Shown here in pieces: positions 1 through 7,900 of a stretch of 64,000 bases of DNA. Positions within the stretch are counted from its first letter, which is position 1. Every line of letters starts with the position of its first letter. The notes beneath the pieces are model-generated. The model did no database searches, had not been told where the DNA came from, and saw only the letters and a program-made list of their open reading frames with translations. This DNA is from Jiangella endophytica (lineage in GTDB: Bacteria > Actinomycetota > Actinomycetes > Jiangellales > Jiangellaceae): NCBI RefSeq assembly GCF_003427025.1, contig NZ_QVAI01000004.1, forward strand, positions 124,001 to 188,000. Reading direction: 5' to 3'. The translations under genes and the position numbers were made by a program.

Positions 1-28
1 AGGCCAGGCTAACCGCAGGGGAGGGGCC

Positions 29-730
29 GTGAGCGACGACGGGGTTCTGCGCGACGTGCTGCTGCGCTGGCACGCGGGCTGGGTGACGGCGCGCGACTAT
101 CGCAGCGCCGTCGGCGGCGACGCCGTCACCGTCCGCATCGGGCTGCCCGAGCGCGTCACCGAGACGATCCTGCTGTCGTCCGACCCCGTCCTGTACTCCG
201 ACGCGGCCGCGCGGCTCGGCGGGCCGAGCCAGTGGCTGACCGCCCCGACCGCCGACCGCGCGCGCACCGAGGCGGCCGCGGCCGCCGCCGGATTCACCGT
301 CCACGCGCCGGAGTGGCTGATGTCTCGCCCGCTCGACGACCACCCCGCGGCCCACGCACCGGACGGTTACGAGCTGTGGCTGAGCGGGCGCCATCCGATC
401 CTGGTCGCCGAGGTCGTGACGACGGGCGGCGAGTCCCACACGCTCGCCGCGAAGGGGCACCTCGCCCTGAGCGGCGACGATGCTGCCGACGCCGTCGCCG
501 ACCGCATCTTCACCGTGCCGGAGCACCGGCGGCGTGGCCTCGGCGCGGTCGTCATGGGCGCGCTGACGACGTCGGCCCGCGAGCGCGGCGCGCGCAGCGG
601 GCTGCTGGTCGCGTCGGCCGAGGGGCGCAAGCTCTACGAGCGGCTCGGCTGGCGAGTCGAGGCCGAGATGGCGGTGGCGCACTGGTCCGGCCACGCGGCG
701 CCCGAGGAACCGGCCGACCCGTTAGAGTGA
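29..730 (+). CDS. GNAT family N-acetyltransferase
   Basis: A 233-residue protein whose C-terminal half shows the GNAT acetyl-CoA fold: VPEHRRRGLGAVVMGAL (around residues 160-178) is the RxxGxG/A pyrophosphate-binding loop, and LYERLGW (around 205-211) is the usual terminal motif. The N-terminal half is a divergent GNAT-like segment without a readable acyl-CoA loop. It should transfer an acetyl group from acetyl-CoA to an unidentified amine. Start is GTG with GGGGAGGGG just upstream. It ends immediately before the ZTP riboswitch of glyA, so it is a separate transcription unit or lies upstream of the riboswitch on a read-through transcript. Substrate cannot be inferred. Confidence 0.85.
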   Translation: MSDDGVLRDVLLRWHAGWVTARDYRSAVGGDAVTVRIGLPERVTETILLSSDPVLYSDAAARLGGPSQWLTAPTADRARTEAAAAAAGFTVHAPEWLMSRPLDDHPAAHAPDGYELWLSGRHPILVAEVVTTGGESHTLAAKGHLALSGDDAADAVADRIFTVPEHRRRGLGAVVMGALTTSARERGARSGLLVASAEGRKLYERLGWRVEAEMAVAHWSGHAAPEEPADPLE

Positions 731-731
731 T

Positions 732-826
732 GCCCGTCGCGACTGGCGCAGCGGCCCGGGTCACCGGGCACGGGTGGAACCGACCACCGGGGAGCGGACG
801 TCCGTGGCACCGCGCGCCTGGGTGCC
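732..826 (+). promoter_or_regulatory. ZTP (pfl motif) riboswitch upstream of glyA
   Basis: The leader carries the conserved blocks of the pfl/ZTP aptamer in order: GCGACTGGCG (738-748), a G+C-rich hairpin (CCCGGGTCACCGGGCACGGG region), GTGGAACCGACCACCGGGGAGC (two blocks around 773-795), and after a short linker CCGCGCGCCTGGGT (810-823), the 3' pseudoknotted hairpin. Known pfl RNAs sense ZTP/ZMP and sit upstream of one-carbon and purine genes, including glyA in Actinobacteria, which matches the gene that follows. Recognised by eye from the motif; no covariance model was run. Confidence 0.85.
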
Positions 827-845
827 TCGGGAGACACCGACACAT

Positions 846-864
846 CGAGAGGATGTGGCTCTCG
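846..864 (+). promoter_or_regulatory. Small hairpin covering the glyA ribosome-binding region
   Basis: CGAGAG and CTCTCG (846-851 and 859-864) can pair across GATGTGG. The GAGAGGA stretch is the only Shine-Dalgarno-like sequence ahead of the ATG at 867, so the hairpin would hide it. Lying between the ZTP aptamer and the start codon, it is a reasonable candidate for the expression platform (translational control). The pairing is visible; the regulatory role is inferred. Confidence 0.4.
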
Positions 865-866
865 CC

Positions 867-2144
867 ATGACCACGAACGTTCGCCCTGCGCTGCAGTCCG
901 CCGACCCCGAGGTGGCCGCGCTCATCACGGCCGAGGAAGAGCGGCAGCAGCAGACACTGAAGCTCATCCCGTCCGAGAACTACGTCTCTTCCGCCGTGCT
1001 CGAGGCCACCGGCACGGTTCTGACGAACAAGTACTCCGAGGGGTACGCCGGCCGCCGCTACTACGAGGGCCAGCAGATCATCGACCAGCTCGAGACCCTC
1101 ACCGTCGAGCGGGCGAAGGCGCTGTTCGGCGCCGACCACGCCAACGTGCAGCCGTACTCCGGCTCGCCGGCCAACCTCGCCGTCTACCTCGCGGTCGCCA
1201 GCGCCGGCGACACCGTCATGGGCATGTCGCTGCCGATGGGCGGGCACCTCACCCACGGCTGGAAGGTCTCGGCCACGGGCACCTGGTTCCGCCCGGTGCA
1301 GTACGACGTCCGCCGCGACACCGGCCGCATCGACCTCGACCAGGTCCGCGAGCTGGCGCTGGCCGAGCGGCCGAAGCTGATCTTCTGCGGCGGCACCGCC
1401 ATCCCGCGCACCATCGACTTCGCCGGCTTCGCCGCCATCGCCCAAGAGGTCGGCGCCGTCCTCGTCGCCGACATCGCGCACATCGCCGGTCTCGTCGTCG
1501 GCGGCGCGCACCCCACCCCGATCGGCCACGCCGACATCGTCACCACCACGACGCACAAGACCCTGCGCGGCCCGCGCGGCGCGATGATCCTCACCACCGA
1601 CGAGTACGCCAAGCCGGTCGACAAGGCGGTCTTCCCCGGCCTGCAGGGCGGCCCGCACAACCACACGACCGCCGGCATCGCGGTGGCGCTCGGTGAGGCG
1701 GCCCAGCCGGAGTTCAAGGACTACGCCCACCAGGTCGTGGCCAACGCCTCCACCCTCGCCGACGAACTGCTGGCCCGCGGGTTCGACCTCGTCTCCGGTG
1801 GCACCGACAACCACCTGATCCTCATCGACCTCACCTCCAAGGGCGTCGCTGGCAAGCCCGCCGCGCAGGCGCTCGACGTGGCCGGCCTCGAGACCAACTA
1901 CAACACCGTCCCGTTCGACCCCCGCAAGCCGTTCGACCCGTCCGGCCTGCGCATCGGCACGCCCGCTCTGACCAGCCGCGGCATGGGCGATGCTGAGATG
2001 CGCGAAGTCGGCCGCTGGCTCGACGAGGTCGTCACCGCGGCGGCGGGTTCCGACGCCGACGCTCTGGCCGCGGTGATCGCCCGGGTACGCGGCGAGGTCA
2101 CCGAGCTCACCGGCCGGTTCCCGACGCCCGGCCTCGACGGCTGA
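867..2144 (+). CDS. glyA: Serine hydroxymethyltransferase
   Basis: 425 residues, normal for bacterial SHMT. It interconverts serine and glycine while charging tetrahydrofolate with a methylene group, in the cytosol with PLP. Visible family signatures: LIPSENYVS near the N-terminus, NKYSEGYAGRRYYEGQ, the PLP-lysine segment TTTTHKTLRGPRG (lysine follows the histidine), and FPGLQGGPHNH. A longer in-frame start exists at 774 but would run through the riboswitch, so ATG 867 is chosen. Regulation is likely through the upstream ZTP riboswitch, linking glyA expression to ZTP/ZMP, the alarm for 10-formyl-THF shortage. Confidence 0.97.
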   Translation: MTTNVRPALQSADPEVAALITAEEERQQQTLKLIPSENYVSSAVLEATGTVLTNKYSEGYAGRRYYEGQQIIDQLETLTVERAKALFGADHANVQPYSGSPANLAVYLAVASAGDTVMGMSLPMGGHLTHGWKVSATGTWFRPVQYDVRRDTGRIDLDQVRELALAERPKLIFCGGTAIPRTIDFAGFAAIAQEVGAVLVADIAHIAGLVVGGAHPTPIGHADIVTTTTHKTLRGPRGAMILTTDEYAKPVDKAVFPGLQGGPHNHTTAGIAVALGEAAQPEFKDYAHQVVANASTLADELLARGFDLVSGGTDNHLILIDLTSKGVAGKPAAQALDVAGLETNYNTVPFDPRKPFDPSGLRIGTPALTSRGMGDAEMREVGRWLDEVVTAAAGSDADALAAVIARVRGEVTELTGRFPTPGLDG

Positions 2145-2240
2145 GCCCGGCTGCTCTCACCCGGGCGGCTGGCTCCGGCCGCTGATCTGGGCGGCCCCGA
2201 CGTGGGCGGTCGGAGGTGGGCTGCCCGACGTGGGCGGCCC

Positions 2241-2360
2241 GGGCGGCGACCCGACGTGGGCGGTCGGAGGTGGGCGGCCCGGGCGGCGACCCGACGTGGG
2301 CGGTCGGAGGTGGGCGGCCCGGGCGGCGACCCGACGTGGGCGGTCGGAGGTGGGCGGCCC
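2241..2360. repeat. 40-bp tandem repeat, three identical copies
   Basis: Three perfect consecutive copies of a 40-bp unit beginning GGGCGGCGACCCGACGTGGG (2241-2280, 2281-2320, 2321-2360), preceded by a degenerate partial copy from about 2196 and followed by decayed sequence. 40 is not a multiple of three, so successive copies shift frame; this argues against coding. Perfect identity implies recent expansion or ongoing homogenisation. Confidence 0.95.
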
Positions 2361-2459
2361 CACCCGGGCGACCCGAACGGGGCAGCCCGATTTGGGCGGC
2401 TGAGCCCGGTCGAGCCGAGCGGCCTGCCTCGCTGGCTGGTCTCGGAGGCTGGCCTGGGC

Positions 2460-2511
2460 GGGCGACCCGGGCGGGCGACCCGGGCGGGCGACTCGGGCGG
2501 GCGACTCGGGC
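2460..2511. repeat. 13-bp tandem repeat, four copies
   Basis: Four consecutive 13-bp units GGGCGACCCGGGC / GGGCGACCCGGGC / GGGCGACTCGGGC / GGGCGACTCGGGC. The first two and last two are identical pairs differing by one C/T, which suggests a recent pairwise duplication. It is unrelated in unit length to the 40-bp array 100 bp upstream, although both are built from GGGCGACCCG-type words. Confidence 0.92.
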
Positions 2512-2817
2512 GTCGGTTGGTAGCGGCCGCTCGGGCCGCTCTGATCGTGATGGGACGCGGGTTCCGGGCAGTCCGGAGCCCGCGTCTCCATGTCCGCCCA
2601 TCGGCGTGGCTTCGGTCGCCTGTGCATGCGGCGACGCCCGCCGGTCCCGGTCCGCGGCCAGTCCCGATCCACGGGGCCGATGTACCCGGCCCAGGTGGGT
2701 GAGTCCGATCGACGGTGGGGCTGGAGCGCGCCGTGCCTCGGGACCATGGTGCCCGCCGTTGTGTGCCTTGACGTGAACCGGGCAGCGGCCCGTGCGTGGA
2801 CGTCGCTGATCATCAAC

Positions 2818-2894
2818 GATCGCGTACGACACCAGGCGTTCTCCCGCTCTACCAGGCATGCATGCCTCGTGATGCACCAGAACGCCTCATGATG
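2818..2894. repeat. Dispersed palindromic intergenic element, copy 1
   Basis: A 77-bp segment that recurs at 33423-33498 with roughly 70 of 77 positions matching. It has nested symmetry: outer arms AGGCGTTCT (2834-2842) and AGAACGCCT (2879-2887) are exact reverse complements, and between them sits the perfect 14-bp palindrome AGGCATGCATGCCT (2854-2867). No ORF, no transposase nearby. It could be a MITE-like or REP-like element or a structured RNA; nothing here decides. Confidence 0.8.
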
Positions 2895-3040
2895 GCCCGT
2901 CCTTCTGACGGCCGCTCAGAGCAGGGGCAGCAGGGGATCGCGAACGTGCGGTGTCCCGTTCATGCCGGCAGCTCCGGCGAACCCCGGCGCGACCTACCGG
3001 CGGAGCGGACTGCGGAGCCCGTTCGAACTCAGTCGTCCAG

Positions 3041-3314
3041 GGCGCGCCGAGCGTCCCCGGTTCACCAGGGCCGACGCGCCCCAGGCCCCGAGCCAGGGCG
3101 CGCCGAGCGTCCGCGGTTCACCAGAGCCGACGCGATCCGGACCAGAGCGCGCCGAGCCCCGTCTACCGGGACTGACGCATCCCGAGCCAGGGCGCGCCGA
3201 GCGTCCGCGGTTCACCAGGGCCGACGCGCCCCAGGCCCCGAGCCAGGGCGCGCCGAGCGTCCGCGTCCACCAGAGCCGACGCGACCCGGACCAGAGCGCG
3301 CCGAGCGTCCCCGG
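3041..3314. repeat. Higher-order tandem array (GGCGCGCCGAG units, ~150-bp super-period)
   Basis: The word G(G)CGCGCCGAGC recurs at 3041, 3097, 3147, 3191, 3247 and 3296, i.e. spacings 56, 50, 44, 56, 49. The spacing pattern repeats, so a block of about 150 bp has been duplicated (3041-3190 and 3191 onwards); the 56-bp units at 3041 and 3191 are nearly identical. Several units contain the 8-bp palindrome GGCGCGCC. The array stops just before the end of the downstream regulator gene. Confidence 0.88.
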
Positions 3315-3346
3315 CCCCGACGGCCAGACAACCCCCACCGCGCCCG

Positions 3347-3880
3347 CTACCGGTGCGCCTCGCGCACGAGCGTGAGCTCCGGCCCGCCGTCCAGCCGGAA
3401 CCCGACCCCACGCGTCGCCCGGATGGTGACCGACGCGCCCGCCGCCCGCAGCTTGCCCCGTAATCGCTTGATCACGGACTGCACCGCCGCCGGCCCGGCG
3501 AAGTAGGTGCCGCCCCAGGCACGCTCGTGCAGCTGCTCGTACGTCCACACCTGCCCAGGCCGCCCGGCGAGGCAGCTGAGCACCTTGAACTCGTATTGCG
3601 TCAGCGGCAGCCCGTGGCCGCGCCAGGTCGCCTCGTGACGGGGGAGGTCGAGCGCCAGCCCGCCGACCTGGACGACCTCGTCCGCCGCGGGCGCGACGCG
3701 GGCCGGAACCGCGGCGAGTCCGGTGCCTGTTCCGGCGAGGTGGCGCAGGAAGCTGCCGGCGGCCCCGGCGTCGGGCGCGAGCACGAGGATGCCGGTGCCG
3801 TCGAACTGACCGGCGAGACGGGCCCGCTCGGTGGGCGAGCTGGTGATGCACACGACGACCGGCGCGGGATCACTGGACAT
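3347..3880 (-). CDS. Winged-helix regulator with OmpR/PhoB-type DNA-binding domain
   Basis: 177 residues. The C-terminal ~100 residues (about 72-168) match the OmpR/PhoB winged helix: LTQYEFKVLSCLAGRPGQVWTYEQL, then AVQSVIKRLRGKL and the wing IRATRGVGFRL. The N-terminal ~65 residues look like a shrunken receiver (CITSSPTERARLAG...) with no obvious phospho-acceptor Asp in context, so it probably does not take part in standard two-component signalling, and no histidine kinase is adjacent. It overlaps the upstream TrmB-like gene by 11 nt and is thus probably co-translated with it. Function: DNA-binding transcription factor; targets unknown, the divergent subtilase being a candidate. Confidence 0.8.
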   Translation of the reverse strand: MSSDPAPVVVCITSSPTERARLAGQFDGTGILVLAPDAGAAGSFLRHLAGTGTGLAAVPARVAPAADEVVQVGGLALDLPRHEATWRGHGLPLTQYEFKVLSCLAGRPGQVWTYEQLHERAWGGTYFAGPAAVQSVIKRLRGKLRAAGASVTIRATRGVGFRLDGGPELTLVREAHR

Positions 3881-4703
3881 GGCCGCCGTCCACGGTCACG
3901 GGCTCGTGGTCGTGCTGGTGCTTGAAGGCGTCCGGATCGATGGGGATCGATGCCGCCCACAGGGTGTCGAACAGCAGCCCGAGCGCACCGCAGAGTTCCC
4001 GGCTGCGCACGATCAACGCGACCACGCCACCGACCCCCGGCGCGAACAGCGGCATGAGCACGGTGTGTCCGTCGAACACGGCGAACTTCATCGGCAGGTC
4101 GCCGTGGAAGACGCGCGCCTCCTCGCCGGCGTGGACCCAGGCGCCGATGTTGTCGGAGACCTCCGGATGCCGCATGAGCGCGTGGTCGTAGACGGCGCGC
4201 GCCCGGACGCCGCGGGACAGTGCGTCGAGCTCGGGCTGGTTGGTGCCGCCGAGCTGGACGGGCCGCCGCACGACGATGTCGATGCTCTGCTGCGAGGCCG
4301 CATGCAGACGGTCGAACCGGTCGCCGACCAGCTTGGGCGTACGCAGGATCTCGACCAGCTCGCCATCGCCTCCCGCGCTGGCCTCGAACCGCCGCATGAG
4401 GTCGGGCAGCGCCGACTGCACGTTGTGCTCGCGTTCGCGCTGTTCCTCGCGTCCGCGCTCGAGCAGCCCGGCGAACGCGACGTCGGGTGCGGCCGGCTGG
4501 AACCGGCTGCTGTAGCCGGCGCCGGCGTCGACCAGGCCCTTGTCGACCAGCGAGCGCAGGATGAGGTACACGCTGCTGCGCGACGTGCCGGTGAGGTCGG
4601 CGATGGTCCCGGCCGCCAGCGGTGACTGTTCGAGCAGGCACAGGTAGATGCGCGCCTCGGTCTTCGTGAGACCGAGGTCTTCAAGGAGCGATTCGGTGTG
4701 CAC
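3870..4703 (-). CDS. TrmB-like helix-turn-helix transcriptional regulator
   Basis: 277 residues. The N-terminus is a TrmB-type winged helix (LLEDLGLTKTEARIYLCLLE, then LTGTSRSSVYLILRSLVDKGLV), followed by a helical linker rich in Glu/Arg and a C-terminal domain resembling the phospholipase-D-like sensor part of TrmB proteins (DIVVRRPVQLGG..., FHGDLPMKFAVFDGHTVLMPL). GTG 4703 is chosen because GGAGG lies 5 nt upstream; the reading frame stays open far upstream but that part is antisense to the subtilase. Divergent from the subtilase gene across about 200 bp, so autoregulation and control of the protease are plausible. Confidence 0.82.
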   Translation of the reverse strand: MHTESLLEDLGLTKTEARIYLCLLEQSPLAAGTIADLTGTSRSSVYLILRSLVDKGLVDAGAGYSSRFQPAAPDVAFAGLLERGREEQREREHNVQSALPDLMRRFEASAGGDGELVEILRTPKLVGDRFDRLHAASQQSIDIVVRRPVQLGGTNQPELDALSRGVRARAVYDHALMRHPEVSDNIGAWVHAGEEARVFHGDLPMKFAVFDGHTVLMPLFAPGVGGVVALIVRSRELCGALGLLFDTLWAASIPIDPDAFKHQHDHEPVTVDGGHVQ

Positions 4704-4901
4704 ACGCGCCTCCGGGGGGTGTGGAGCGTGCCGGGATTGCGCCAATGGTGACCCCGTGTGACCCACCGCGTCAAACACGTCGTACAAGATGTGGACGACA
4801 TTCTCCGATTGCCCGCGAACTGCCCCGATCGTGACCCCGAAACCGCCCGTTTCCGCCCGTAAGGTCACCAGCACCATCAGGCGTCGTAGGAGGTCAGGTC
4901 G

Positions 4902-7900
4902 ATGAGCAAGCAGGTGCGGCTCGGTGCGGGCGTCGTGGGTGCCCTGGTGCTCGCGGCGGCTCTTCTCCCGGCCCCGGCGGCGACGGCGGCAGCCGGTCCG
5001 GCGCCCCGAGCGGTGGTGGCCACGCCGCCGGACGACGCGGCCACGAGCGACGGCGCCCCTGCGCCGGCCGCCGACGCCCCCGCCACCATCGAGCCGGGGC
5101 TGCGCCGCCAGCTGGCCGCCGCCGACACCGCCGAGTTGTGGGTCCGCTTCGACGACCGCGCCGACCTCGCCGCGGCGGCCGCCCTCACCGACTGGACCGA
5201 GCGCGGCACGGCCGTCGCCGAGGCGCTGCGGCAGACCGCCGAGAGCAGCCAGGCCGCCATCCGCGCCCGGCTCGACGCCGAGGGCGTGCGGTACGAGGCG
5301 TTCTGGGCCACCAACGCCATCCGCATCCCCGACGGCACCGCCGAGCTGGCCGCCGAGCTGACGGCGCAGCCCGAGGTCGACTCCCTGCACCCGGCCCGCG
5401 CCTACGACCTGCCCGACCCCGACACCACGCCGGCCCAGCAGGCACGCGCCGCCGCCGACGCCGTCGAATGGGGCATCGCGAACATCAACGCCGACGACGT
5501 CTGGGACCAGTACGGCGCCACCGGCCAGGGCATCACCGTCGCGAGCATCGACTCCGGCGTCCAGTACGACCACCCGGCACTGGTCGGGCAGTACCGCGGC
5601 GCCAACCCCGACGGCACGTTCGACCACGCCTACAACTGGTTCGACGCACGCGGGGTGTGCGACGGCGCGCCCTGCGACGACCACGGCCACGGCACCCACA
5701 CCATGGGCACCATGGCGGGCGACGACGCCGGCGGCAGCGCCATCGGGGTCGCGCCGGGCGCACGCTGGATCGCCACCAACGGCTGCTGCACCGACGAAGC
5801 GCTCATCGCGTCCGGCCAGTGGCTGCTCGAGCCGACCGATCCGCACGGCGACCACCCCGACGCCGCCCGCCGACCCCACGTCGTCAACAACTCGTGGGGG
5901 AGTCAGCTGCCGTCCACCGACCCGTTCATGGAAGACATCAGCCGCGCCTGGGCGGCGTCGGGCATCTTCGCCGTCTGGGCCAACGGCAACCTGGGCCCGC
6001 GCTGCCTGACGTCCAGCTCGCCGGGCAGCCGCACGGTCAACTACTCCGTCGGCGCCTACGACGTCACCGACTCGATCGCGGGCTTCTCCGGCCGCGGGAC
6101 CGGTCAGGACGGCGAGATCAAGCCGAACCTGTCGGCTCCCGGAGTCGACGTCCGGTCCGCCTGGCCGGGCGGCGGCTACGTCGACGCCGACGGCACGTCC
6201 ATGGCGGCGCCGCACGTCGCCGGGGCCATCGCGCTGGCGTGGTCGGCGGCGCCGGCGCTGGTCGGCGACGTCGAGACCACCATCGACCTGCTCGACGGCA
6301 CCGCCCGCGACACCGCGAGCGACGAGTGCGGCGGCACCGACGCCGACAACAACGTGTTCGGCGAGGGCCGCCTCGACGCCCTGGCCCTGCTCGACTCCGC
6401 GCCCGTCGGCGAGACCGGCACGCTGGTCACCACGGTCACCGACGCCGGCACCGGCGACCCCGTCCCGGGCGCGGTCATCACCGTCACCGGGCCGGTCGAG
6501 CGCCGGCGGACCACCGGCGACGACGGCACGTACACCGTCCCGCTGCGAGTCGGCGACTACGAGGTCACCGCCACGGCGTTCGGGTACGTGCCGCGGACGG
6601 CGTCGGTGCACGTCGCCGAGGACCGGACCGTCGCCCTCGACCTCGCGCTGGAACGGCAAGACACCGTCACCGTCAGCGGCCGGGTCACCGACGGCTCCGG
6701 GCAGGGCTGGCCGCTGTACGCGCAGGTCACGGTCGACGGCATGCCTGGCGGCACCGTCCACACCTCACCCGGCGACGGCCGTTACTCCATCGACGTCCCG
6801 GTCGGCACGTCGTACACGCTGACCGTCTCGTCCCAGTACGCGGGCTACCAGCCGGGCACCGCCACCGTCGTCGCCGATGACCGCGACGTGACCGCCGACG
6901 TCGCGCTCACCCGCGTCGACGACCGCTGCACGACCGCCGGCTACGCCTACGCCTACACCGGTGGCGGCGCCGACTTCGACCACGGCCTGCCCAGCGGCTG
7001 GAGTGTCACCGACGGCAACGACAGCGGCGAGGTCTGGGCCTTCGACGACCCCTACGACAAAGGCAACCTCACCGGCGGCAGCGAAGCGTCGGCCAGCGTG
7101 CAGAGCCCCGGCCTCGGCCTCTACATCGACACCACCCTGACCACGCCGGTCTACGACCTGAGCGACGACGCCGCGCCGGTCATCGGCTTCCGGCAGGCGC
7201 TGATCCAGCTCGGCGACATCGCCGACGTCGACCTCAGCCTCGACGGCGGAGCCACCTGGCAGACCGTGCTGAGCCAGACCCGCGTCGACGAACGCCGCGG
7301 CGCCGACAAGACCATCCCCATTCCGCAGGCCGCCGGGCAGTCCGCCGTCCAGGTGCGGTTCCACTACCACAACGCCCGGTACAGCTCGTACTCCTGGCAG
7401 CTCGACGACGTGTACGTGGGCAGCCGCGAGTGCGCGCCGGTCGAGGGCGGCCTGATCATCGGCGACGTCACCGATGCCAACACCGGCGCGCCCATCACCG
7501 GCGCCCGGGTGGCCGACGCCGCGGCGCCGCTCGACCCCGTCCTGTCCGCCGCGACGGCCGACGACCCAGCGCTGCCCGACGGCTTCTACGCGCTGTTCGC
7601 GGCCGGCACGTCGCCACGGCTCGTCGCCGACGCCGGCCGGTACGCTCGCGGCGAGGCCACGGTCGACGTCGCTGCCGGAGGCGTCACCAGGCACGACATC
7701 GCGCTGACCGCCGGCCGGCTCGAGGTGTCCGACGCGGTCGACGCGGCGCTCGAGCTGGGTGCGGCGGAAGAGCACACCGTCACGCTGACCAACACCGGCA
7801 CCGCGCCGGTCGCGCTGCAGCTGACCGAGCGGCAGGGCGACAGCACCGTCCTGCGGCCCGACGGCAGCACCACCGGCCGGGCCGAGATCGCCGCCTCGCC

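Larger units (their letters stand above)
2145..3346. other. Repeat-rich non-coding island between glyA and the OmpR-type regulator
   Basis: About 1.2 kb with no credible gene. All open frames here are low-complexity Arg/Pro/Ala strings that change frame across repeat units. It holds a possible glyA terminator stem (GCCCGG 2145-2150 with CCGGGC 2161-2166), a 40-bp tandem array, a 13-bp tandem array, one copy of a dispersed palindromic element (2818-2894) and a higher-order array with about 150-bp periodicity (3041-3314). Different unit types next to each other suggest a tolerant, repeat-accumulating site. Confidence 0.8.

Noticed and set aside
2241-2360. CRISPR-like array
   Set aside because: Units are directly contiguous with no spacers and there are no cas genes.
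2796-3506. 236-codon ORF across the repeat island
   Set aside because: Translation is Arg/Ala/Pro low-complexity produced by the tandem repeats, has no ribosome-binding site and runs into the antisense of the regulator gene.
4704-6761. Long minus-strand open frame antisense to the subtilase, continuous with the TrmB-like gene
   Set aside because: High-GC antisense frame; the protein-like part begins only at the GTG with a Shine-Dalgarno at 4703.
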